Notes: a model not told the origin generated them from the sequence alone. Shown: positions 7,925-16,873, numbered from the stretch's first letter. The stretch is 64,000 bases of DNA from Pseudoxanthomonas sp. Root630 (GCF_001427585.1 NZ_LMGY01000001.1:125270-189269), one strand, 5' to 3'. Numbers and translations are program-made.

Positions 7925-9833
7925 CTGCAGAGCGATCTTCCAGCGCTTTTAGGATTGCTTGGCCTGTCGCGTCATCTCGAGGGACCTGGCTTTGCAACCG
8001 AAGCAGTATCGGGCGTGCTTCCTGGATTCTCCCTTTGGCAATCAATAGCTCGGCCAGGAAAGCGCCAATGGGGGCATCTTCTCTCGTGCCAGAGTCCGCC
8101 TGCCGGGATAACGCTATCGCCGTGTCCGCATCGCCGCTTGCGACGTACAGTTGCGCTGCTTTGAAACGTAGCCGGCGCACATTGAAGTGGGTCTGCGGAA
8201 CCGAGGTCTTGTCGGCTACTTGGGCCATCTCGCGACCGAGATACGAAGCATCCATGTCGACACAGGGTTTGTTGAGTATCCCGTTCCCCAACGTCTCGAA
8301 AGCGACCAGCAAGTCAGCTTCAATGTCGTTGGCGACGCCTCCGAACGCTAGCGCTTTGCTTGTTGGTCGCGTGGGCTTGCCCGTCGAGCAGTCGATCAGC
8401 AACTGCCAAACTCCGGCGAGTCTGCGCGTGCTCTCCTGTGGAGATGCTTCCAGCGCGTGAACTTGAATGTGCGCGCCTGCCGCGTCAGGCGGGTTGCGAA
8501 ACATGAGGTCCTGGGCGATGTCGGCGCGTAGCCACCGCGAGTCAGGGTGGTGCTCCAGGCCTTGGGCAAGCAAGGAGTGCTGCGATTGCCAGACATACGC
8601 GCGTGCAGACGTTGCGACAGATAGGACCACCAGCAAAGCCCCGGTCGCAATCGAAAATATGCGGCGCGGATGATCCATGCGCGACGATAGGTGCTGAGCA
8701 CCAAGCACGACAAGGCTGGCGATGGCCCAGAGGGCGCCAGCCGAAGGCAGATAGGTGCGATGCTCGAAATACATGAGTAGCGGGAAAACACTGGACTCCA
8801 GGGCCTGCGCGATCAGGTAGAACCCGAGGCCCAGGCCCACTCCAGGGGCTCGTTTGCGCAGATACCAGGCGACCAACAGAGTGGCTAGCCAGCCCAGCCA
8901 GGCGGCTAGGGTGGTGACAGGCGACATCCAACCTGAGGAGACGAGGTAGTCGTCGTGGTACAGGCCCAAGCGCGGGCCATAGGGCAGAATCAATGCGCCG
9001 ACGTAGTCCCACAAGACCCGACCCTGTGTCATCAGTCGCTCGCCCAGCGTGAAGGGACGATTCGCGTACTCCGCAACGATGAAAGGTGCTTGCGCCGCGG
9101 TCAGCGCAAGTCCAGCGACGGCGGGCAGGATCAGCGCACCTGTTATGAAGAGCCAGGACAGAGGATGCCGCCGTCTACCTGCAACAGGCGAGAAGATCCA
9201 GAACTCGATGATTGCGCAGAGCGCAGGGGCGAGTACGCCGTTTTCCTTCGAAAATGCGGCAAGCAGCGTGCAAGTGCCAGTCAGGAAGAAAAGCACGCAA
9301 GCACGGGCGCGGCGTCCGTCACGCAGCGCTTCGCGAGCCTCGATGTAGGCGATCAGCGTGCCCAGCGTGAACAGGGCCGACAGCATGGCCATGCGCTGGA
9401 TGACGTAAAGCGTTGTGCTGACCTGTAGTGGATGTAGCAACCAGATGCCGGCCACGATGCAGGGCATCCATCGGATGACGGTGGGTCCCATGCCCTGCAC
9501 GGGTGCCTGCGCGCGCGCAAGACGTGTGAATAGCAGGTAGACCAGTACCCCATTGACCAGATGGATGAGCAGGTTGCCGAGCTTGAGCCCCCAGATGTCT
9601 GGGCCAAGCAGTTGTACGTTCAGTACGAGGCTGGCCATCGACACCTGCCGGCCCAGCAGGCCGGATGCGTTGTCGAATATCACGCGCCAGGCGCTGGTGT
9701 TCCCGGCGAGCCACTCTTTCAATGGCGCAAGATTCTGGTGGTCGTCGAACACCAGTGGGCCGGACAAACCCGGCCAATAGATCGCCAGCGCGATGCCTAG
9801 GAAGAGCAGAAAGAGCCTGGCAGGTCTCGACAC
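7908..9833 (-). CDS. GT-C fold membrane glycosyltransferase with C-terminal TPR region (TMTC-like), putative pilin O-glycosyltransferase
   Basis: A 641-residue inner-membrane protein with about 10 hydrophobic segments (residues 1-430) and a soluble C-terminus with TPR-like helices. The first outside loop carries paired acids (VFDDHQN, D30-D31), as expected for the metal/acceptor site of GT-C enzymes. HPLQVSTTLYVIQRMAML and FEHRTYLPSAG resemble the eukaryotic TMTC O-mannosyltransferases, which also pair a GT-C core with TPRs. It starts with GTG behind GGGGA, 69 bases after the pilA stop and beyond the pilA terminator. Small glycosyltransferase genes next to pilA (tfpO, tfpW) are known in Pseudomonas. 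Pilin as substrate is an inference from position. Confidence 0.72.
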   Translation of the reverse strand: MSRPARLFLLFLGIALAIYWPGLSGPLVFDDHQNLAPLKEWLAGNTSAWRVIFDNASGLLGRQVSMASLVLNVQLLGPDIWGLKLGNLLIHLVNGVLVYLLFTRLARAQAPVQGMGPTVIRWMPCIVAGIWLLHPLQVSTTLYVIQRMAMLSALFTLGTLIAYIEAREALRDGRRARACVLFFLTGTCTLLAAFSKENGVLAPALCAIIEFWIFSPVAGRRRHPLSWLFITGALILPAVAGLALTAAQAPFIVAEYANRPFTLGERLMTQGRVLWDYVGALILPYGPRLGLYHDDYLVSSGWMSPVTTLAAWLGWLATLLVAWYLRKRAPGVGLGLGFYLIAQALESSVFPLLMYFEHRTYLPSAGALWAIASLVVLGAQHLSSRMDHPRRIFSIATGALLVVLSVATSARAYVWQSQHSLLAQGLEHHPDSRWLRADIAQDLMFRNPPDAAGAHIQVHALEASPQESTRRLAGVWQLLIDCSTGKPTRPTSKALAFGGVANDIEADLLVAFETLGNGILNKPCVDMDASYLGREMAQVADKTSVPQTHFNVRRLRFKAAQLYVASGDADTAIALSRQADSGTREDAPIGAFLAELLIAKGRIQEARPILLRLQSQVPRDDATGQAILKALEDRSAATTHH

Positions 9834-9845
9834 GAAATGATCCCC

Positions 9846-9874
9846 AAAAAAAAGCCCCGGCGCATGGCCGGGGC
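9846..9874 (-). terminator. Intrinsic terminator of pilA
   Basis: Minus-strand stem GCCCCGGC / GCCGGGGC with a 5-base loop, followed by eight Ts. It lies between the pilA stop and the GTG of the GT-C gene, so the GT-C gene would be expressed by read-through at a fraction of pilin level, or from its own weak promoter. Confidence 0.9.
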
Positions 9875-9902
9875 CTTCCTTGAAGCTTAGCCGATCAGGC
9901 GA

Positions 9903-10322
9903 TCAGCGGCACTTCGCCGGCAGGAACTTTTCCGGGATCGTGGAAGCGGTGCAGGTCCAGGTGAGCTGGGCCGAGCTGTTGCCGCCAACGCGGGCCGGGG
10001 TCAGCACGAGGTTGCCGGTGGTGCCGGTGTTGGCAGTGGCGACGGTGATCACGCCGTTGGCCGAGGTGATGCCGCTGACGAAGCTGGTGGCACCCGGGAA
10101 CGAGTAGCCGGCGCCAGCGTTGTCGGCGGGCATGCCGTTGGTCGAGGACAGCGTTTCGGCCACGGCCAGCTTCAGCGGGGCGGCCATGGTCATGGCTTCC
10201 GAGACCTTGGCGCGGACGGTGTAATCCTGATAGGCCGGGATGGCGATAGCCAGCAGGATGCCCAGGATGGCGATGACGATCATCAGTTCGATCAGGGTGA
10301 AGCCCTGCATGTTCTTCTTCAT
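9903..10322 (-). CDS. pilA: PilA, major type IV pilin
   Basis: Structural subunit of the pilus. The 139-residue prepilin has a seven-residue leader (MKKNMQG) cut by PilD before F8, then the hallmark [20 protein letters not shown] with the conserved glutamate at mature position 5 (E12 of the precursor). The C-terminus holds a disulfide loop between WTC and AKC, ending in a single Arg. The middle is rich in Gly, Ala, Thr and Ser, giving many possible O-glycosylation sites. I chose the ATG at 10322, which gives the normal short leader; the in-frame extension upstream is not prepilin-like. A sigma-54 promoter lies about 110 bases upstream and a strong terminator downstream. Confidence 0.97.
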   Translation of the reverse strand: MKKNMQGFTLIELMIVIAILGILLAIAIPAYQDYTVRAKVSEAMTMAAPLKLAVAETLSSTNGMPADNAGAGYSFPGATSFVSGITSANGVITVATANTGTTGNLVLTPARVGGNSSAQLTWTCTASTIPEKFLPAKCR

Positions 10323-10433
10323 AACAATTCCCCTTTCAGGATTTGGCTTGGATGGTAGGGACACACAAGCCCCGTGTCCCTAGCTTTGGACCGTGGGCGC
10401 CGCGCGTACGGCTGCACGTGCTAGGAAGATGGA

Positions 10434-10448
10434 GCAGGATGTGTGCCA
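10434..10448 (-). promoter_or_regulatory. Sigma-54 (-24/-12) promoter of pilA
   Basis: On the minus strand TGGCACACATCCTGC matches TGGCAC-N5-TTGC at every conserved base except one T, with exact spacing. The predicted start is near 10422, giving a leader of about 100 bases before pilA. pilA promoters in Pseudomonas are sigma-54 and PilR dependent, and pilR-pilS are the next genes. Confidence 0.85.
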
Positions 10449-10651
10449 ACTTTCAGTGCCCCCAGCGGTTCCCCCAAACCTTCCCCGGAATGGAACCCAG
10501 ACGCCGAAGTCGGGGGCGACTATCGCATCATTTAAAGACGATGTGTATCAGGAAAGCCGGCCATTCCGGGGTGCGATCACAGATTCACACATTGCCATGG
10601 CGATATCGGTTTTCGTCAAAGCCCTGACGCGGAGTGGGCCGCCTGACGCGA

Positions 10652-10670
10652 AGCGTCACATTGTGACGCT
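10652..10670. promoter_or_regulatory. 19-base palindrome upstream of pilA, candidate PilR enhancer site
   Basis: AGCGTCACATTGTGACGCT has perfect 9-base arms around one central T. It lies about 205 bases upstream of the sigma-54 promoter of pilA, a usual distance for an enhancer-binding protein, and about 120 bases past the pilR stop. No T-run follows, so it is not an evident pilR terminator. The rest of 10323-10792 shows no convincing gene. Confidence 0.55.
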
Positions 10671-10792
10671 GAGGGTCCGTGCGGCCCGCATTGCCGTGCG
10701 CATGACCGCCTGAAGCCGCAGTTCTTGGTTGGCGAAGCGCTGCCGCGACGGTTATCCGGCGGCCGAGGCGTTTCCACCTACAGCCCCTCCGC

Positions 10793-12193
10793 CTACTCCA
10801 TCCCCAGCTTCTTCAACTTGTAGCGCAGCGCCCGGAAGGTGATGCCCAGTTGGGCGGCGGCCTTGGTCTTGTTCCAGCGGTTTTCTTCCAGGGCCTTCTG
10901 GATGGCGGCGCGCTCGAGTTGTTCGATGTAGTCGGGCAAGGCGCCTGCGGCGGGGTCCACGTCCACGGCGCCGGGGGCATCGCGGATGACTTCGCCGGGG
11001 TTGAAATCGCCGCCGAACTTCTTGCCGGCCGGGGCCTGGGGCAGGTAGAGGTCGTCGATCTCGATGCTGTGGCCCTCGGACATCGCCAGGGCGCGCTCCA
11101 GGATGTTCTCCAGTTCCCGCACGTTGCCCGGGAAGGCGTAGCGGCCCAGGGCTTCCATCGCCTCAGGCGAGACCGACGGCGACATCCGGCCGTGCTGGTT
11201 GGCCAGGCGCTCGAGGATGGCACTGGTCAGCTGGGCCAGGTCGCCGGTGCGCTCGCGCAGCGGCGGCACGCGCAGCTCGATCACGTTGATGCGGTAGTAC
11301 AGGTCGTGGCGAAAGCGGCCATCGGCCGCGAGCTCGCCCAGGTCCTTGTGGGTGGCCGACAGGATGCGCACGTCCACCTGCACTTCGCTGGACGCGCCCA
11401 CCGGGCGCACGGCCTTCTCCTGGATCGCGCGCAGCAGCTTGACCTGCATCGGCAGCGGCAGCTCGGCGACCTCGTCGAGAAAGAGGGTGCCCCCGTTGGC
11501 GGCATGGAACAGGCCCTGCTTGTCGGCATGCGCGCCGGTGAAGCTGCCCTTCTTGTGGCCGAAGAATTCGCTTTCCATCAACTCGGCGGGGATCGCGCCG
11601 CAGTTCACCGGGACGAACGGGCCCGATGCACGCGCGCCCTGCTCGTGGATGGTGCGGGCGACCAGCTCCTTGCCGGTGCCGGATTCGCCCATGATGTAGA
11701 CAGGCGCCTGGCTGCGCGCGACCTTGCCGATCGTCTCGCGCAACGATGCCATCGCGGCGGAATTGCCCAGCAGGCGGCTGGCCTGTTCCGGCGGCGGGGG
11801 CGGGGGCGGGGCGCGCTCGGCGTTGTTGAGCTCCAGCGCATGCTTCACCAGGCCGCGCAGCACGGCCAGGTCCACCGGCTTGCTGACGAAGTCGAAGGCG
11901 CCGGCCTTCAGGGCCTCCACCGCCAGCTCGATGTTGCCGAACGCGGTGATCATCGCCACCGGCGTGTTGGGGTAGCTGCGCGAGATCTCGCCGACCAGGT
12001 CGATGCCGTTGCCGTCGGGCAGGCGCATGTCGGTGAAGCAGAGATCGTAGGTGTTGCGGGCCAGCAGCTCGCGGGCCTCGCCGACGTTGGCTGCGGTATC
12101 GATGCGCAGGCCCATGCGGCCCAGCGTCAGTGTCAGCAGTTCACGGATGTCGCGTTCATCGTCGACGATCAGGGCGCTACGGCTTTGATTCAT
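10793..12193 (-). CDS. pilR: PilR, sigma-54-dependent response regulator
   Basis: Response regulator that activates pilA with sigma-54 RNA polymerase. The 466-residue protein has a receiver domain (phospho-acceptor D55, T83, K105), a proline-rich linker (about 129-135), an AAA+ domain and a Fis-type helix-turn-helix (about 425-466, ending FRALRYKLKKLGME). AAA+ motifs are Walker A GESGTGK (169-175), the sigma-54 contact loop GSFTGA (216-221, Ser in place of the usual first Ala) and Walker B GTLFLDE (235-241). The ATG follows GGGGGA. It lies 84 bases after pilS on the same strand, forming the pilSR pair. Confidence 0.97.
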   Translation of the reverse strand: MNQSRSALIVDDERDIRELLTLTLGRMGLRIDTAANVGEARELLARNTYDLCFTDMRLPDGNGIDLVGEISRSYPNTPVAMITAFGNIELAVEALKAGAFDFVSKPVDLAVLRGLVKHALELNNAERAPPPPPPPEQASRLLGNSAAMASLRETIGKVARSQAPVYIMGESGTGKELVARTIHEQGARASGPFVPVNCGAIPAELMESEFFGHKKGSFTGAHADKQGLFHAANGGTLFLDEVAELPLPMQVKLLRAIQEKAVRPVGASSEVQVDVRILSATHKDLGELAADGRFRHDLYYRINVIELRVPPLRERTGDLAQLTSAILERLANQHGRMSPSVSPEAMEALGRYAFPGNVRELENILERALAMSEGHSIEIDDLYLPQAPAGKKFGGDFNPGEVIRDAPGAVDVDPAAGALPDYIEQLERAAIQKALEENRWNKTKAAAQLGITFRALRYKLKKLGME

Positions 12194-12277
12194 GCATCCC
12201 CCTCATGCCCCTGTGCGGCCAGTGTAACGGCACAATGTGAATCATGATAGGCGAGCCCCGGTGCCCGGAGCGCGCCA

Positions 12278-13900
12278 TCAGGCAGGCAGCAGGGCATGCG
12301 GCCCGGGCAGGGTGATGCGGAAGCAACTGCCGCCACCGGGCACGGGCACGTACTCCAGCGTGGCCTGGTTGGCCCGGCACAGTTCGCGTGCGATGTAGAG
12401 ACCCAGGCCGGTGCCGTGCTCGGAGGTGGTGAAGAACGGGCGGAACAGCTGTGCGGCGACGGCTTCCGGGATGCCGGGCCCGCGGTCCATCACGTCGATG
12501 GTGGGGCGCCCTTCGGCATTGAACACCCGCAACCGCACCCGCGCGGATTCGCCTGGCAGGCGGCCGTAGTTGAGCGCGTTCTGGACGAGCACGGTGACCA
12601 CTTGCTGCAGGTGGCGCGGGTCGACCAGGGCCGGGACCGGCCGTGCGCCGATGATCGGCTCCAGCGTGTCGGTCTCGATGGACAAGGTCTGCTGGTACTC
12701 GTCGACGAAGCGGCGGACGAAGCTGTTGAGGTCCACGTGCTCCGGCGTCGCGCGTTCCCGGCGGGCCAGCCCCAGGACGCTTTCGACGATCCCGTTGGTG
12801 CGCTGGCACTGCTGGTGGATGATCTGCAGCAGGCGGCGGTCGCCGTCGGTGATCTGCTGGGATTCCTCCAGCAACTGCACGGCGTAGTTGATGGCCGCGA
12901 GCGGGTTGCGGATCTCGTGGGCGAGGCTGGCCGAGAAACGGCCCAGGGCGGCCAGGGTCAGCGACTCGGCCCGGCGGGATACCACCGTGGCATCGTCCAG
13001 GAAGATCAGCGAGGTCTCGCTGTCGGCGAGCAGGCGGGCGAACCGGGGTTGGACCTCGGGTTGTTCCGGCGAAAGCTGCATCGGCGACTCGTCCGTCTGC
13101 CAGCCATTGCGCCAGCGCTGCAGGCGGCGGGCTAGCTCGGGTGCGGCATGCAACAGCGAGACGCCCTTGCCGTCCGCCCCCTGGCCATCGCCCCCGTCGC
13201 CCAGGAGCAGGCTGGCCGCTTCGTTGGCCAGCTTGATGTGGTTGTCGGCGTCGATCACCAGCACGCCGGTCCGCATCCGGCGGATGATCAGCTCGTTGAC
13301 CTCGAACAGGTTGGCGACTTCTTCCCCGCGCTTGTCCGCGAGCGCCTGGCTGGTCCGTGCCTTCTGCCCGGCCTGGTGCGCCAGGTAGGCCAGCGCCAGA
13401 TAGCTGACCGCGAACATGATGACCTCGGCCACCGAACGGCTTGTCGTGCGGTCGTGGAACAGGGTGAAGAAGTACTCGCCGAACAGGGCCGCGATCGCGA
13501 TCATCGCCACCAGCAGCGCCAGCCGGGTGGACGGCAGCAGGAGGGCCGCGGCCGACACATTGAACAGCAGCATCATCGCGATGCCGGCGGTGGCCCCGGG
13601 CAGGGCATGGGTGGCCAGGGTGGCCGCCGCGATGTCGATGCAGACGCTGGCGAAAACGATCGAGGTCAGCCAGCCGACGTTGCGGCCGACGAAGAACAGG
13701 ATCAACGCCACCACCAGATAGCCGATGGTGACGGTGGTACCCATGACGGGATGGCGGGGTTGCCCCAGGACTTCGCCCAGGGGGCTGAACATCAGCGCCG
13801 CCAGGATCCCGGCCTCCAGCAGCCGGTACAGCGCGAAGAAATACAGCTCGCGGCGCGGCACCGATTCGATGCGGGACAGGAGCGACTGGGCCTGGCGCAA
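12278..13900 (-). CDS. pilS: PilS, membrane sensor histidine kinase
   Basis: Sensor kinase partner of PilR; the Pseudomonas homologue monitors pilin level in the inner membrane. The 540-residue protein has six hydrophobic segments (about 25-200), a PAS-like domain (MRTGVLVIDADNHIKLANEAAS), a HisKA domain with the phospho-acceptor in SLAHEIRNP, and a HATPase_c domain (N-box VQNALNYG, GPGIPE, GTGLGLYI). I chose TTG at 13900 as start: it follows GGGGAAG, gives LRQAQSLLSRIE and the family's usual length. The frame is open without resemblance further upstream to 14092. Confidence 0.93.
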   Translation of the reverse strand: MRQAQSLLSRIESVPRRELYFFALYRLLEAGILAALMFSPLGEVLGQPRHPVMGTTVTIGYLVVALILFFVGRNVGWLTSIVFASVCIDIAAATLATHALPGATAGIAMMLLFNVSAAALLLPSTRLALLVAMIAIAALFGEYFFTLFHDRTTSRSVAEVIMFAVSYLALAYLAHQAGQKARTSQALADKRGEEVANLFEVNELIIRRMRTGVLVIDADNHIKLANEAASLLLGDGGDGQGADGKGVSLLHAAPELARRLQRWRNGWQTDESPMQLSPEQPEVQPRFARLLADSETSLIFLDDATVVSRRAESLTLAALGRFSASLAHEIRNPLAAINYAVQLLEESQQITDGDRRLLQIIHQQCQRTNGIVESVLGLARRERATPEHVDLNSFVRRFVDEYQQTLSIETDTLEPIIGARPVPALVDPRHLQQVVTVLVQNALNYGRLPGESARVRLRVFNAEGRPTIDVMDRGPGIPEAVAAQLFRPFFTTSEHGTGLGLYIARELCRANQATLEYVPVPGGGSCFRITLPGPHALLPA

Positions 13901-13929
13901 ACGCGTACTTCCCCTGTAGCGAGGCCCAC

Positions 13930-13935
13930 AGTATA
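13930..13935 (-). promoter_or_regulatory. Possible -10 box of the pilSR promoter
   Basis: Minus-strand TATACT placed 30 bases before the proposed TTG start of pilS. No good -35 match stands 16-18 bases upstream, so support is weak. Confidence 0.35.
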
Positions 13936-13997
13936 GGCATGACGGCCCCTGCGTGGCCCAGCGAGTCCTTTTCCACCAAAGACTTAGACCCGAGGTT

Positions 13998-14026
13998 TTG
14001 CGCCCCCCGCCCCGGTCAGCGACAAT
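13998..14026 (+). promoter_or_regulatory. Possible sigma-70 promoter of sucCD
   Basis: TTGCGC, 17 bases, then GACAAT, in the gap between the divergent pilS and sucC genes. Three of six and four of six consensus bases match; the start would be near 14033, about 68 bases before sucC. Confidence 0.35.
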
Positions 14027-14100
14027 AGGGGGCTTGCCCACGCCGCTGCCCCCGGCCCCGGACGCGGGCGATGTCTTCTGTTCCCTACCCACGGTGACGC

Positions 14101-15270
14101 ATGAATTTCCACGAATATCAGGCCAAGCAACTGCTGGCCGAGTACGGCATCCCGGTTCCGGCCGGCAAAGTCGCCTCCACGGCGGACGAAGCGGTCGCAG
14201 CCGCCACGTCCCTCGGCAACGGCCCCTGGATGGTCAAGGCCCAGATCCACGCAGGCGGCCGCGGCAAGGCCGGCGGCGTCAAGTTCTGCAAGACCGTCGA
14301 TGACGTCAAGGCGGCCGCCGGCAAGATGCTCGGCACCAAGATGGCCACCTACCAGACCGCCGGCGTCGAACTGCCGGTCAACCTGGTGCTGGTGACCACC
14401 GCCGGCGAGATCGTCAAGGAGCTGTACCTGTCGGTGCTGGTCGACCGTGGCACCCGTACCATCACCTACATCGCCTCGTCCGAGGGCGGCGTGGAGATCG
14501 AACAGGTCGCGGCCGAGACGCCGGACAAGATCCACAGCCTCAACGTCGACTTCGTCGAAGGCGTGCAGCCGTACCAGGGCCGCGAGTTCGGCTTCAAGAT
14601 GGGCCTGACCGCCAAGCAGGCGGGCCAGTTCGCCAACATCATGGTCAACCTGTACCGCATCTTCAACGAGAAGGACCTGGCGCTGGTCGAGATCAACCCG
14701 CTGGCGATCCTGGACGACGGCAACCTGTACGCGCTGGACGGCAAGTTCAACAGCGACGACAACGCCGCCTTCCGCCACAAGGACCTGGTCGCCATGCGCG
14801 ACAAGAGCCAGGAAGACGAGACCGAAGTGCTGGCCTCGGAGATGGACATCAACTACGTGACCATGGACGGCAACATCGGCTGCATGGTCAACGGCGCGGG
14901 CCTGGCGATGGCCACCATGGACGTCATCAAGCTCAACGGTGGCGAGCCGGCGAACTTCCTCGACGTGGGCGGCGGCGCCAACAAGCAGCGCGTGATCGAG
15001 GCGTTCAAGCTGATCCTGTCCTCGGACAAGGTCGAAGGCATCTTCGTGAACATCTTCGGCGGCATCGTCCGCTGCGACATGATCGCCGAGGGCATCATCG
15101 CCGCGGTGAAGGAAGTGGGCGTCAAGGTGCCCGTGGTGGTCCGCCTGGAAGGCACGAACGTGGAAGAAGGCAAGCAACTGCTGCGCGACAGCGGCATGGC
15201 CATCATCCCGGCCGACAACATCAACGACGGCGCCAAGAAGGTCGTTGAAGCGGTCAAGGCCGCCGCCTAA
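14101..15270 (+). CDS. sucC: Succinyl-CoA synthetase beta subunit
   Basis: ADP/GDP-forming subunit of the TCA-cycle enzyme converting succinyl-CoA to succinate with nucleotide phosphorylation. The 389-residue length is standard. The N-terminus [12 protein letters not shown] begins the ATP-grasp fold; [16 protein letters not shown] is the nucleotide-binding loop, VEINPL lies in the ATP-grasp domain, and [15 protein letters not shown] plus FLDVGGGA mark the C-terminal CoA-ligase domain. sucD follows after 27 bases. The sucCD pair next to pilRS is typical of xanthomonads. Confidence 0.98.
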   Translation: MNFHEYQAKQLLAEYGIPVPAGKVASTADEAVAAATSLGNGPWMVKAQIHAGGRGKAGGVKFCKTVDDVKAAAGKMLGTKMATYQTAGVELPVNLVLVTTAGEIVKELYLSVLVDRGTRTITYIASSEGGVEIEQVAAETPDKIHSLNVDFVEGVQPYQGREFGFKMGLTAKQAGQFANIMVNLYRIFNEKDLALVEINPLAILDDGNLYALDGKFNSDDNAAFRHKDLVAMRDKSQEDETEVLASEMDINYVTMDGNIGCMVNGAGLAMATMDVIKLNGGEPANFLDVGGGANKQRVIEAFKLILSSDKVEGIFVNIFGGIVRCDMIAEGIIAAVKEVGVKVPVVVRLEGTNVEEGKQLLRDSGMAIIPADNINDGAKKVVEAVKAAA

Positions 15271-15297
15271 TCCACGTCACCGAACCAGGAATCTTCC

Positions 15298-16176
15298 ATG
15301 AGCGTTTTGATCAACAAGAATACGAAGGTGATCGTGCAGGGCTTCACCGGCCAGCAGGGCACCTTCCACGCCACCCAGATGATCGAGTACGGCACCCAGG
15401 TCGTCGGCGGCGTCACCCCGGGCAAGGGCGGCACCACCCACATCGACCTGCCGGTGTTCGATACCGTCGCCGATGCCGTCAAGAGCACCGGCGCCGATGC
15501 GTCCGTCATCTACGTGCCGCCGCCGTTCGCGGCCGACGCCATCCTTGAAGCGGCCGCGGCCGGCATCAAGGTCATCGTCTGCATCACCGAGGGCATCCCG
15601 GTGCTGGACATGCTGCGCGTCAAAAACGTGCTGACCCGCGCCCATCCGGACACCGTGCTGGTCGGCCCGAACTGCCCCGGCGTCATCACCCCGGGCGAGT
15701 GCAAGATCGGCATCATGCCGGGCCACATCCACATGCCGGGCAAGATCGGCATCGTGTCGCGCTCCGGCACGCTGACCTATGAAGCGGTCAAGCAGACCAC
15801 CGAAGTGGGCCTGGGCCAGTCGACCTGCATCGGCATCGGCGGCGACCCGATCAACGGCCTGAACTTCGTCGACTGCCTGAAGCTGTTCAACGAAGACCCG
15901 CAGACCGAAGGCATCATCATGGTCGGCGAGATCGGCGGCGACGCCGAGGAAGCCGGCGCCGAGTACATCAAGCAGTTCGTCAAGAAGCCGGTCGTCGGCT
16001 TCATCGCCGGCGCGTCGGCTCCGGCCGGCAAGCGCATGGGCCACGCCGGTGCGATCGCCAGCGGCGGCAAGGGCACGGCGGAAGGCAAGTTCGCGGCGAT
16101 GGAAGCCGCAGGCGTCACCACCGTCCGTTCGCCGGGCGACCTGGGTGCCGCCATCGCGGCCCGCCTGAAGAAGTAA
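15298..16176 (+). CDS. sucD: Succinyl-CoA synthetase alpha subunit
   Basis: CoA-binding subunit that carries the phosphohistidine. The 292-residue protein shows the N-terminal CoA-binding Rossmann fold ([15 protein letters not shown]) and the active-site stretch [17 protein letters not shown] with H249 as the phospho-acceptor. It forms an operon with sucC and is followed by an intrinsic terminator. Confidence 0.98.
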   Translation: MSVLINKNTKVIVQGFTGQQGTFHATQMIEYGTQVVGGVTPGKGGTTHIDLPVFDTVADAVKSTGADASVIYVPPPFAADAILEAAAAGIKVIVCITEGIPVLDMLRVKNVLTRAHPDTVLVGPNCPGVITPGECKIGIMPGHIHMPGKIGIVSRSGTLTYEAVKQTTEVGLGQSTCIGIGGDPINGLNFVDCLKLFNEDPQTEGIIMVGEIGGDAEEAGAEYIKQFVKKPVVGFIAGASAPAGKRMGHAGAIASGGKGTAEGKFAAMEAAGVTTVRSPGDLGAAIAARLKK

Positions 16177-16200
16177 GGCCAGCCGCCACCGGCCATGTGG

Positions 16201-16230
16201 AAAGCCGCCCCCGGGCGGCTTTCTGCGTTT
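16201..16230 (+). terminator. Intrinsic terminator after sucCD
   Basis: AAAGCCGCCC pairs with GGGCGGCTTT around a 2-base centre, followed by a short T-containing tail (CTGCGTTT). Its near symmetry could let it work in both directions. Confidence 0.75.
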
Positions 16231-16279
16231 GGGGCGGCGGTGTCTAAACCTTTCTCCGCAGGGGCGCATCGTAGTCAGT

Positions 16280-16873
16280 ATGCTGAATGCAACCATCATG
16301 GAACCGATCGCCGACAGCCCCTCACCGGACGCGGCCGCCGCCGTGGACAGCGCCCTGGCGCGGTCCGCCGCGGGCGGCGACATGCAGGCGTTCGAGGCGC
16401 TCTACCGCCGCCACGCCGGACGCGTGCATGGTGTCATCCAGCGCCTGGTGGGCTTCCACGGCGTCCGTGCCGAAGACCTCACCCAGGAAGCCTTCGTGCG
16501 TGCCTGGCAGGCCTTGCCGGCCTTCCGGTTCGAGAGCGCTTTCGGTACCTGGCTGCATCGGTTGGCGGTCAACACCGCCTTGATGGAGCTGCGCAGCCGT
16601 CGCAACGGTCCGCGCTTCGACGAAGACGAGGACGCCATCGAAGGACTGGGCCTGGCCGACAGCGCAGGCCAGACCACCGCGTTGTCGATGGACTTGGAGC
16701 GGGCCGTCGCCACCCTGCCGCCGCGTGCCCGCGCGGTGCTCGTCCTCTACGACGTCGAGGGCTGGAAGCACGAAGAGATCGCCGCCGAGCTGGGCATGGC
16801 GGTAGGCAGTTCAAAAGCCCAGTTGCACCGAGCGCGGCACTTGCTGCGCGAGCGCCTAGGAGTACACGCATGA
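16280..16873 (+). CDS. ECF-type RNA polymerase sigma factor (RpoE-like)
   Basis: A 197-residue sigma-70 family ECF factor. Region 2 is clear (AFEALYRRHAGRVHGVIQRL, then DLTQEAFVRAW at about 67-77 and the FGTWLHRLAVNTA helix), and region 4 carries the LPPRARAVLVLYDVEGWKHEEIA and GSSKAQLHRAR helices. The start is uncertain: ATG at 16280 (used) or 16298; no strong ribosome-binding site distinguishes them. Its stop overlaps the next start by 4 bases (ATGA), and that gene encodes a one-pass membrane protein, the usual ECF/anti-sigma pairing. Confidence 0.92.
   Translation: MLNATIMEPIADSPSPDAAAAVDSALARSAAGGDMQAFEALYRRHAGRVHGVIQRLVGFHGVRAEDLTQEAFVRAWQALPAFRFESAFGTWLHRLAVNTALMELRSRRNGPRFDEDEDAIEGLGLADSAGQTTALSMDLERAVATLPPRARAVLVLYDVEGWKHEEIAAELGMAVGSSKAQLHRARHLLRERLGVHA

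Noticed and set aside
10393-10713. 106-codon plus-strand frame in the pilA-pilR gap
   Set aside because: It runs across the pilA sigma-54 promoter and the palindrome, and has no ribosome-binding site or family resemblance.
11793-11814. G-rich tract in pilR as a slippage site
   Set aside because: It encodes the proline run of the flexible linker between receiver and AAA+ domains, normal in this family.
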